9,447 bases of DNA, from positions 1 through 9,447 of the forward strand of contig JBGOTP010000198.1 in NCBI GenBank assembly GCA_041476545.1, read 5' to 3'. The DNA is from JBGOTP01 sp041476545 (lineage in GTDB: Bacteria > Acidobacteriota > Vicinamibacteria > Vicinamibacterales > CAVVIG01). Below the pieces are notes generated by a model, which worked only from the letters and a program-made list of their open reading frames with translations, ran no database searches and was not told the DNA's origin. This document shows positions 1 to 5,482 of this stretch, one piece after another; position 1 is the first letter of the stretch, and every line of letters starts with the position of its first letter. Both the position numbers and the translations under genes were made by a program.

Positions 1-96
1 CCGAGGGCGACAAGGCTCTCCGCTGACGGCGTGTGGGGCGCCTGGGCCCATCAAATCAGCGACCGGATCCGCGATCGACTCGCGATGACTTCTTGA
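1..96 (+). CDS. Possible C-terminal end of a gene cut by the window edge
   Basis: Frame 1 is open from the first base to a TGA at 94-96 and would encode about 31 residues ending in DRIRDRLAMTS. The end looks like a basic amphipathic helix. The other two + frames stop within 24 and about 89 bases, so this is the only one open that far, but 96 bases of open frame in GC-rich DNA is weak evidence. No family is recognisable. It would end just before the regulatory region of the ammonium operon. Confidence 0.25.
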   Translation, partial: PRATRLSADGVWGAWAHQISDRIRDRLAMTS

Positions 97-100
97 AAGG

Positions 101-131
101 GCAACATAATTGTTGCAATCAAAGTGCAATC
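101..131. promoter_or_regulatory. Dyad plus helical-phase direct repeat, possible operator
   Basis: GCAACATAATTGTTGC at 101-116 is a perfect inverted repeat with 6-bp arms around TAAT. Overlapping it, TGCAATC occurs at 114-120 and again at 125-131, an 11-bp spacing that puts both copies on one face of the helix. The block is AT-richer than its surroundings and lies upstream of the first gene of the ammonium operon. This looks like a regulator-binding region. The regulator cannot be named from the sequence, and a short hairpin after the preceding gene is an alternative. Confidence 0.4.
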
Positions 132-221
132 CTACAGTATTGGCTAAGCAGGACCTCGCCGTGGATTCGCGTAACTCATTGACTTCCCGCGACTTTCCGC
201 CATCGCAGCACTCCCCAAGCC

Positions 222-236
222 GGGTACGGCCCTTGC
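222..236 (+). promoter_or_regulatory. Candidate sigma-54 (-24/-12) promoter
   Basis: GGGTAC at 222-227, five bases, then TTGC at 233-236 match the sigma-54 consensus TGGCAC-N5-TTGC at 4 of 6 and 4 of 4 positions. The invariant GG (223-224) and GC (235-236) are ten bases apart as required. Transcription would begin near 248 and give a leader of about 75 nt before the 60-aa membrane protein. Ammonium transporter genes are often under sigma-54/NtrC control, which makes the match credible. A 15-base match in GC-rich DNA is still weak, and no clear NtrC site was found. Confidence 0.35.
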
Positions 237-288
237 GACCAGACGACGGAACGGAACTCCCGTGCGGCGTCGCACACGCGGCGTACGA

Positions 289-298
289 ACGTATACGT
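289..298. promoter_or_regulatory. 10-bp perfect palindrome in the leader
   Basis: ACGTATACGT is a perfect palindrome 24 bases before the start codon at 323 and downstream of the putative transcription start. It may bind a dimeric repressor. It is short enough to be chance. Confidence 0.2.
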
Positions 299-322
299 AA
301 GGAAATGATGGATGGAGGAACG

Positions 323-505
323 ATGGCAATCGCGGGACTCGTAGTCACACTCTTGGGGTTTCTCGTCGCGGCGTCGAGCGTGGGCCTTGCGACGGCCAAT
401 AGCGTACGGCTCATCATCGTGCTCGTGGGTATCGCGATCAGTCTCGGCGGGATTATTGGGCTCATCAACCCCGCCTATCAACAGAACGCCCCCTGGAAAC
501 GCTGA
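323..505 (+). CDS. 60-aa two-helix membrane protein of unknown function
   Basis: The protein is almost entirely hydrophobic: a first helix at about residues 4-22 (AGLVVTLLGFLVAASSVGL), a short polar turn with Asn and Arg at 26-29, a second helix at about 29-48 rich in Ile and Gly, and a polar basic tail ending in APWKR. I see no catalytic motif and do not recognise a family. The start at 323 is preferred because GGAGG (314-318) sits four bases upstream. The frame is open back to a TTG at 110, but that part is hydrophilic and lacks a good ribosome site. The stop is 23 bases before the amt start, so it is probably the first gene of the operon and may modulate or assemble with a membrane partner such as Amt. 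That role is inference from position and hydropathy. Confidence 0.6.
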   Translation: MAIAGLVVTLLGFLVAASSVGLATANSVRLIIVLVGIAISLGGIIGLINPAYQQNAPWKR

Positions 506-528
506 CGCGCTGACGGAGACAAATCACC

Positions 529-2208
529 ATGAAAAAGGTCTTGTTCGCTTTTGTCATTGCTTCGTGTTGCGGACTCGGTTCGGCACGAGCCCAGACGCCG
601 GCCCCGGCCGCGCAACCACCGGCCGCTGCAACAGCCGCAGCGCCAACTCCGGCTCCGCCGATGGCGATGGCGCCGTCCATCGACGATCAGTTGAAAGCGC
701 TGTCAGGCCCATCGGCGGACGATAAGGCGAAGGGCGACCCGGCGGGCACCATCACCGGCACCGTGAGCGATATCCCGGTGGGAGACGCCAAGAAAGGGCT
801 GACGCTCGCCGACCTCGTCTCGAATGTCGGCCAGCATCAGATCGCCATCAACTTCGTCTGGACGCTCTTCACCGGCTTCCTCGTCATGTTCATGCAGGCG
901 GGGTTCGCCATCGTCGAAACCGGGCTCTGCCGCGCGAAAAACGCCAATCACACCATGATGATGAACTTCATGGTCTATGGCGTCGGCATGCTCGCCTACT
1001 GGCTGATAGGGTTTGCCATCCAGATGGGCGGCGTCGGCGCGGTTTCCAACCTGGGCGGAACGGCGCCGCTCAGCTCGGAGTTTGCGGTGACGCTCTTCGG
1101 CAAGAGCTGGGGTCTCTTCGGCCAGAGCGGGATCATGCTGGGGGGCGCCACCTATGACGTCGGCGTCATGGTGATGTTCCTCTTCCAGATGGTCTTCATG
1201 GACACCGCCTTGACGATCGTCACCGGCACGGCCGCCGAGCGCTGGAAATACTCCGCGTTCATCGCGTCGTCGTTCATCCTGGGTGCGTTCATCTACCCGC
1301 TGTATGGTAACTGGGCCTGGGGCGGCGGCTGGTTGTCGACCCTCGGTGCGAGCTACGGGCTCGGTCACGGGTACTCGGACTTCGCGGGCTCAGGCGTCGT
1401 GCACGCCGTTGGCGGCCTCACGGCTCTGGCCATGGGCATCATCATCGGACCGCGCCTCGGCAAGTACACGCGAAATGGCAAGCCCAACTCGATGCCTGGC
1501 CACGACATCACCATGGTGCTGCTTGGCTGCTTCATCCTGGCGTTCGGCTGGTTCGGCTTCAATCCCGGCTCGACGCTCGGCGCGGCGGCCAACGGCAACC
1601 TGCGTATCAGTTCGATCGCGGTCAACACGATGCTGGCTGGCATGGCGGGGTCGTTCGGCGCCATGTACTACATGTGGATCCGGTACGGGAAGCCGGACGC
1701 CTCCATGACCGGCAACGGGCTGCTGGCTGGACTCGTAGCCATTACGGCGCCCAGCGGATTCGTGAATCCGCTGGCGTCGGTCATCATCGGCCTCGTTGCC
1801 GGCGTGCTGGTGTGCTTCTCGTGCGAGTTCGTCGAGCGCGTCCTGAGAGTCGACGACCCGGTCGGCGCCATCTCGGTCCACGGCACCAACGGCATCTGGG
1901 GCGTCATCTCCGTCGGACTGTTCGCGGACGGCAAGAGCAACTTCGCCGGCGCGTGGAACGGCGTCCCGGGCTCGGTCAAGGGCCTCTTCTACGGTGATGG
2001 CGGTCAGCTCGTGGCCCAGCTCATCGGCGTGGCGACGCTCATCGGGTGCGTCTTCACTCTGAGCTTCGCGGCCAACATGATCATCGACGCGGTCATGGGA
2101 CAGCGCGTGCCGGCGAAGACCGAGCTCGCAGGTCTGGACATTCCAGAAATGGGTGCGCTCGGATATCCCGAGTTCGTGCTCAAGGCCGAAACGGTCGGCG
2201 TCGAGTAA
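529..2208 (+). CDS. amt: Amt-family ammonium transporter with extended N-terminus
   Basis: This 559-residue inner-membrane channel moves ammonium/ammonia into the cell. Residues 1-21 form a signal peptide with a likely ARA cleavage site. Residues 22-50 are an Ala/Pro-rich linker, and the helical core begins near 104. Hallmark residues can be matched to E. coli AmtB: F219 and F223 (F103/F107), W264 (W148), D284 (D160), the pore histidines H292 and H451 (H168/H318), and GFNPGS with F344 and S348 (F215/S219). Between W264 and D284 there are about eight more residues than in AmtB. The chain is longer than usual (about 400-460) mainly because of the roughly 100-residue N-terminal extension, which should be periplasmic. 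The start has GGAG at 515-518, ten bases upstream. No glnK/PII gene follows; membrane-protein genes of unknown role do. Confidence 0.96.
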   Translation: MKKVLFAFVIASCCGLGSARAQTPAPAAQPPAAATAAAPTPAPPMAMAPSIDDQLKALSGPSADDKAKGDPAGTITGTVSDIPVGDAKKGLTLADLVSNVGQHQIAINFVWTLFTGFLVMFMQAGFAIVETGLCRAKNANHTMMMNFMVYGVGMLAYWLIGFAIQMGGVGAVSNLGGTAPLSSEFAVTLFGKSWGLFGQSGIMLGGATYDVGVMVMFLFQMVFMDTALTIVTGTAAERWKYSAFIASSFILGAFIYPLYGNWAWGGGWLSTLGASYGLGHGYSDFAGSGVVHAVGGLTALAMGIIIGPRLGKYTRNGKPNSMPGHDITMVLLGCFILAFGWFGFNPGSTLGAAANGNLRISSIAVNTMLAGMAGSFGAMYYMWIRYGKPDASMTGNGLLAGLVAITAPSGFVNPLASVIIGLVAGVLVCFSCEFVERVLRVDDPVGAISVHGTNGIWGVISVGLFADGKSNFAGAWNGVPGSVKGLFYGDGGQLVAQLIGVATLIGCVFTLSFAANMIIDAVMGQRVPAKTELAGLDIPEMGALGYPEFVLKAETVGVE

Positions 2209-2219
2209 TGGAGGCAACC

Positions 2220-2744
2220 ATGTCGGACGCGTTGACTGTTCCGACGCCCTCGGCCGTGGCCACATCGGCCGAACTTCAACCGTTCGCCCTTCTTCCCTGG
2301 CGGGACCCTCAAACGGTCTCGCCGGGGGACCTCTCGTTGCACATTCAGCGGCTCGAACAGTTGTGTCTCGAGAATCCGAAGTCAGCCGACTTGCGGACGT
2401 GTCTTGGGATGGCGTACGCGGTCGGCTACGACGTTTATAAATCGATGGACGCCCTCGAGGCGGCGACGGCCATCGATCCGCTCAACTTCTGGGCGCAACT
2501 CAAATACGGGGAGCTGCACTACCGCCTCCGCACGTTGAGACGCGCGGAAGAGGAAACGCTCAGGGCCGTCGAACTGGCGCGGAGTCCGTTTCAGCTCTCG
2601 TTGGCGCGGAAGCAACTCCAGGAGGTCCGCGGGATGCTGCATCACAGCGCGCGCAACGTCCACTGGAACAAGCCACTCACCGTCCCGGCGGTGGTCTTTT
2701 CGCTGATGATCGTGACGATGTTCGTGACTATGATGTGGAAATGA
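2220..2744 (+). CDS. Tail-anchored TPR-repeat protein
   Basis: The product has 174 residues. Residues 1-35 are polar and Pro/Ser/Thr-rich. Residues 38-123 form helical pairs with TPR-like spacing, clearest at about 56-87 (ADLRTCLGMAYAVGY...AIDP) and 90-123. One hydrophobic helix at about 153-173 ends only one or two residues before the C-terminus, so the protein should be held in the inner membrane with the repeats in the cytoplasm. The start at 2220 is chosen because GGAGG at 2210-2214 lies five bases before it. An in-frame ATG at 2208 overlaps the amt stop and would add MEAT. TPRs mediate protein-protein contacts, so it may be a docking partner for Amt or the downstream transporter; this is inference. 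The stop overlaps the next start as ATGA. Confidence 0.82.
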   Translation: MSDALTVPTPSAVATSAELQPFALLPWRDPQTVSPGDLSLHIQRLEQLCLENPKSADLRTCLGMAYAVGYDVYKSMDALEAATAIDPLNFWAQLKYGELHYRLRTLRRAEEETLRAVELARSPFQLSLARKQLQEVRGMLHHSARNVHWNKPLTVPAVVFSLMIVTMFVTMMWK

Positions 2745-2878
2745 AGTGGAAGTTCTTCGTGGGGGCGGCCATCCTGTCGGTCGGACTCGTGCTCAAGGCT
2801 GGCGCCCCCCTCGTTCCCGTCGCACTCGGCGTGGCCGCCGCAGCATTCGTCAACTGGAAAACACAGCGGAGTGAGTGA
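2741..2878 (+). CDS. 45-aa membrane mini-protein
   Basis: This short frame starts with the ATG of an ATGA overlap with the TPR gene and ends at a TGA at 2876-2878, eight bases inside the next gene. It encodes MKWKFFVGAAILSVGLVLKA, a Gly/Pro turn, a second Ala/Val-rich hydrophobic stretch (about 24-38) and a polar tail ending in KTQRSE. This fits a small helical hairpin with both ends on the cytoplasmic side. It fills exactly the gap between two larger genes with overlaps at each end, the typical geometry of translational coupling. It has no known motif. It could be a transporter accessory subunit, or merely a translated coupler. Confidence 0.65.
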   Translation: MKWKFFVGAAILSVGLVLKAGAPLVPVALGVAAAAFVNWKTQRSE

Positions 2879-4691
2879 CCCCTTGGAGACGCCGGCCCCT
2901 CCTGCCGTCGTCATGCTGCCAAGCGCGTACTTCGTTGGCGGCTGCGCGATGGTCGCGGCGGCGATTCTCGGTCTCAGCTTCCTGACGCCGGCGCCGCTCT
3001 GGCTGCTGGCGGCCGAAGTCCTGGCCACCATCCTCGGGCTCTTCCTGTTCGGCTCCTTCCGGTTCCAGATCCACAAGAACGCCATCACCTACGGCATGAT
3101 GCTCATCATCGTGGCGACATTCTGCGCCCTGCCAGTATCCGCATGGCAACTGGAGGTCGTCGAGCGAGGATGGGCATTCTGGATCCGCGAGCACCTGCTG
3201 TCGTTCCACGGACTGGACGATCTGATCCACTCCGACACGATGCTCTTCATTCTGGGCCTGACCCTGTTTGTCTCGGTGATTGCGCAGACGCGCGTACTCG
3301 AAGGCATCACCTTCTTCCTGCTCCGGCGCAACAAGGGCCTCATCCTTCCCACTGTGATTTCAGTGACCGCGGTCGTGGCCATTGCGTCCGGCCTGCTTGG
3401 TGGCGTCTCGATGATCGGCCTCACCATTCGCACGTTTGTCATCATCCTGATGCTGGCCGCGGTTCCCGTGTCGGGCATTCGCTACTCCGTCATGGTGTGC
3501 ACCGCCGTCACGACGATCTGCGGGGTGTTTACCGCGTATGGGGAGCCGCCCAACCTGATCATGAAGGCGAACCTGTACCCACATTTGGACAACATCTTCT
3601 TCCTGAAATTCGGGGTGCCGGTCGCCATCGCCAGCTATCTCGTCATCGCGTGGCAACTGCGAGGTCAACTGGGCCGACCCCGCGTCGACCTCGACACGAT
3701 GGACGTCATCGACGCCAACGCGGAAGATGTGCGGTTTCTTCAGGCGACGCGCCACGGGGAGGTCATGACGCCGATCGAGCTCATCGAGGGCCACGCACAC
3801 GATCTCGGAGGCCGGGCCGAAGACGTCATGGAACGCCTGCGCATGGGCGAATCGCTCGGCATCGCCATGATCCGCGCGGATGTACCCGAACCAACGCGCC
3901 GCGACCTTCTCGCTCACTTCGTCACTGAAGAACTCGCGGACGGGCTCGACCGCCACTACGTGTTCGACAACGCCGGCAAGTACGAAGAAGCGTTTCGGGC
4001 CGAGCTGGCCGTAGACGAAGTGCTGGCAAGCATGGCCCAGGTCCGGCGCCGCGCGCAGAGAATCGGGGCGCTCGCGCTCGTGCCGTTTGCGGTCATGCTC
4101 GCCGTGCATAGCGTCTGGGCCGAGGTGCCGCTCTTCCTCGCCTCGTTTGCCGGGTTCCTCGCCGCCTTGCCGGGTATCGCTCGCATTCCCAAAATGCGCG
4201 CGCTCGCCTTCCGCGAAGCGTTTCAGGAATATGCCGAGTACTACTTTCTCTTCCCGCTGTTTCTGTCCATCACGCTGCTGACAAACGCCGGGTTCTTCGA
4301 TTCGATGCAAAGCCTCGTGCGCCATGGCATCGAGACCTTGGGCCAGGGCCACGTGGCCTACGCACAGTTTCTCGGCAGCACGTTCCTCTCCGCGATCCTC
4401 GACAACAACGTGGTGGCCGACTTCGCGTCGAGAGGCCTCCACGGCCTGGACCTCGGCCAGCTGCACCTGTTCGGCATGGCGCAGATCGCCGGCTACGCCC
4501 TCGGCGGATGCTGGACGCACATCGGATGCGCACAGTCCGTCGTGGCCTACGCGTTCATCCTGCGCGACGTGGACGCGCACTACACGCCGGTGCAGTGGAT
4601 CCGTGAAATCACGCCGGTCGTCGTCAAGATCCTGGCCGTGCTGACCGTCCTCATCTACGCCGAGAGCGCGTTGCTCGCCTGGCTGCACTGA
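2871..4691 (+). CDS. NhaD/ArsB-type (IT superfamily) ion transporter with soluble insert
   Basis: The product is a 606-residue polytopic membrane protein. Hydrophobic segments lie at about 20-38, 42-61, 71-91, 122-138, 158-178, 183-200, 205-222 and 245-263, then again at about 399-436, 458-475, 499-517, 530-565 and 580-604. The paired re-entrant motifs of this superfamily are visible: GEPPNLI at 224-230 in the first half and DNN at 511-513 in the second. Relatives exchange Na+/H+, citrate or arsenite; the substrate here cannot be read from sequence. Residues about 265-398 form an acidic, helical, non-membrane domain between the halves, larger than a normal loop and of no family I recognise. 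The GTG at 2871 is the longest start and overlaps the mini-gene by 8 bp; TTG at 2883 and ATG at 2913 are alternatives. It probably ends the ammonium operon. Confidence 0.8.
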   Translation: MSDPLETPAPPAVVMLPSAYFVGGCAMVAAAILGLSFLTPAPLWLLAAEVLATILGLFLFGSFRFQIHKNAITYGMMLIIVATFCALPVSAWQLEVVERGWAFWIREHLLSFHGLDDLIHSDTMLFILGLTLFVSVIAQTRVLEGITFFLLRRNKGLILPTVISVTAVVAIASGLLGGVSMIGLTIRTFVIILMLAAVPVSGIRYSVMVCTAVTTICGVFTAYGEPPNLIMKANLYPHLDNIFFLKFGVPVAIASYLVIAWQLRGQLGRPRVDLDTMDVIDANAEDVRFLQATRHGEVMTPIELIEGHAHDLGGRAEDVMERLRMGESLGIAMIRADVPEPTRRDLLAHFVTEELADGLDRHYVFDNAGKYEEAFRAELAVDEVLASMAQVRRRAQRIGALALVPFAVMLAVHSVWAEVPLFLASFAGFLAALPGIARIPKMRALAFREAFQEYAEYYFLFPLFLSITLLTNAGFFDSMQSLVRHGIETLGQGHVAYAQFLGSTFLSAILDNNVVADFASRGLHGLDLGQLHLFGMAQIAGYALGGCWTHIGCAQSVVAYAFILRDVDAHYTPVQWIREITPVVVKILAVLTVLIYAESALLAWLH

Positions 4692-4705
4692 CTGCGTCGG
4701 ACAAG

Positions 4706-4734
4706 TTGCAGGCCCCTGGCTGATCTGTCATAGT
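4706..4734 (+). promoter_or_regulatory. Possible promoter of the toxin-antitoxin module
   Basis: TTGCAG at 4706-4711 and CATAGT at 4729-4734 are 17 bases apart and could serve as weak -35 and -10 boxes. The -10 overlaps the dyad at 4733-4749, so a bound repressor would block it. The leader to the GTG at 4764 would be about 22 nt. Confidence 0.35.
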
Positions 4735-4749
4735 AGTGAATATCACTAC
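4733..4749. promoter_or_regulatory. 17-bp dyad, likely autoregulatory TA operator
   Basis: GTAGTGAATATCACTAC is a perfect inverted repeat with 7-bp arms around ATA. It ends 14 bases before the antitoxin start and overlaps the proposed -10. Phd/YefM-type antitoxins are DNA-binding dimers that repress their own operons through such palindromes, so this is the expected operator. Confidence 0.7.
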
Positions 4750-4763
4750 ATTTGGAGCACGCC

Positions 4764-5018
4764 GTGAAGACAGCCATAACCGCCGCCGAGGCCAACCGCA
4801 GCTTCTCCCGATTGCTCCGGGATGTTCGCGAGGGACGTAGCTTCGTGATCACCGCGCACGGCAGGCCCGTGGCGCGCATGCTGCCCTTTAGCGGAGACGA
4901 TCGGAACGACCGGGTGAGAGCTGCCGCACGAGAGTTGCTCTTCGACCGCTTGCGCGCCCAGGAAACCATCGACATTGGCCGATGGACGCGCGAGGAAGCC
5001 CACGAGCGGAGCCGATGA
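4764..5018 (+). CDS. Phd/YefM-type antitoxin
   Basis: The 84-residue product begins MKTAITAAEANRSFSRLLRD and continues with FVITAHGRPVARMLP. This is the typical Phd/YefM N-terminal DNA-binding fold: a strand, the helix of the A-x-x-NRSFS type, then a strand with the conserved GRPVA. The charged C-terminal half (about 45-84) is the part that normally wraps and blocks the toxin. The GTG start is chosen because GGAG (4754-4757) lies six bases upstream; a TTG at 4752 overlaps that ribosome site. The stop overlaps the toxin start as ATGA, so antitoxin and toxin are translationally coupled. It probably represses the promoter through the dyad at 4733-4749. Confidence 0.88.
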   Translation: MKTAITAAEANRSFSRLLRDVREGRSFVITAHGRPVARMLPFSGDDRNDRVRAAARELLFDRLRAQETIDIGRWTREEAHERSR

Positions 5019-5458
5019 GAGTCGCCGTCGACACCAACGTCCTCGCGTACGCGGAGGGCATCAATGGTCCGACGCGTGAAGCGGAAGCCCGTGACCTCCT
5101 GCAGAGACTGCCCCCCGAGGAGACACTCCTCCCGGTTCAGGCGCTGAGCGAGCTATTCAACGTGCTTGTCAGAAAGGCCCGCCGCACACCCGTTGACGCA
5201 CGCACGGCGGTTCTAAGCTGGGGAGACAATTTCCCACTGATTGAGGCGTCGTCATCGGTGGCGCTCGCCGCGGTTGAACTCTCCGCACATCAACAGATGG
5301 GAATCTGGGATGCCATGATCCTCGCCGCCGCCGCGGATGCCGGATGCCGCCTGCTGCTCTCCGAGGACTTTCAGGACGGCTTCACCTGGAGTGGCGTCAC
5401 CGTGACGAATCCGTTCACACCCAATCGTCACGCGCTGCTCAACGCCCTTCTCGGCTGA
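5015..5458 (+). CDS. vapC: PIN-domain ribonuclease toxin (VapC-like)
   Basis: A 147-residue single PIN domain. The acidic metal-binding residues are at the expected places: D6 in VAVDTNVLAY, E46 in QALSELFNVL, D99 in GIWDAMILAAA and D118 in LLLSEDFQDG. PIN toxins cleave RNA, often tRNA or rRNA, and are neutralised by the upstream antitoxin. All the key residues are intact, so an active enzyme is likely. The start at 5015 overlaps the antitoxin stop and has GGAG at 5008-5011; the in-frame ATG at 4982 lies inside the antitoxin gene and would add residues before the first PIN strand. The pairing of a Phd-type antitoxin with a PIN toxin is common. The gene ends 24 bp from the converging helicase gene. 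Confidence 0.9.
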   Translation: MRVAVDTNVLAYAEGINGPTREAEARDLLQRLPPEETLLPVQALSELFNVLVRKARRTPVDARTAVLSWGDNFPLIEASSSVALAAVELSAHQQMGIWDAMILAAAADAGCRLLLSEDFQDGFTWSGVTVTNPFTPNRHALLNALLG

Positions 5459-5482
5459 GACACGACGGACGTGGAGATCCCT

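Noticed and set aside
110..322. TTG-started N-terminal extension of the 60-aa membrane protein
   Set aside because: Hydrophilic and unstructured, starts inside the dyad, and a strong GGAGG marks the start at 323.
703..1368. 221-aa antisense frame across amt
   Set aside because: Highly charged Arg/Asp/His/Glu composition typical of the reverse strand of a GC-rich gene; Amt is unmistakable on the other strand.
3360..4688. 442-aa antisense frame across the NhaD-type transporter
   Set aside because: Low-complexity charged translation with no motifs; a shadow of the membrane-protein gene.
5459..5482. Terminator between the convergent toxin and helicase genes
   Set aside because: Only 24 bases, with no stem-loop or T-run on either strand.
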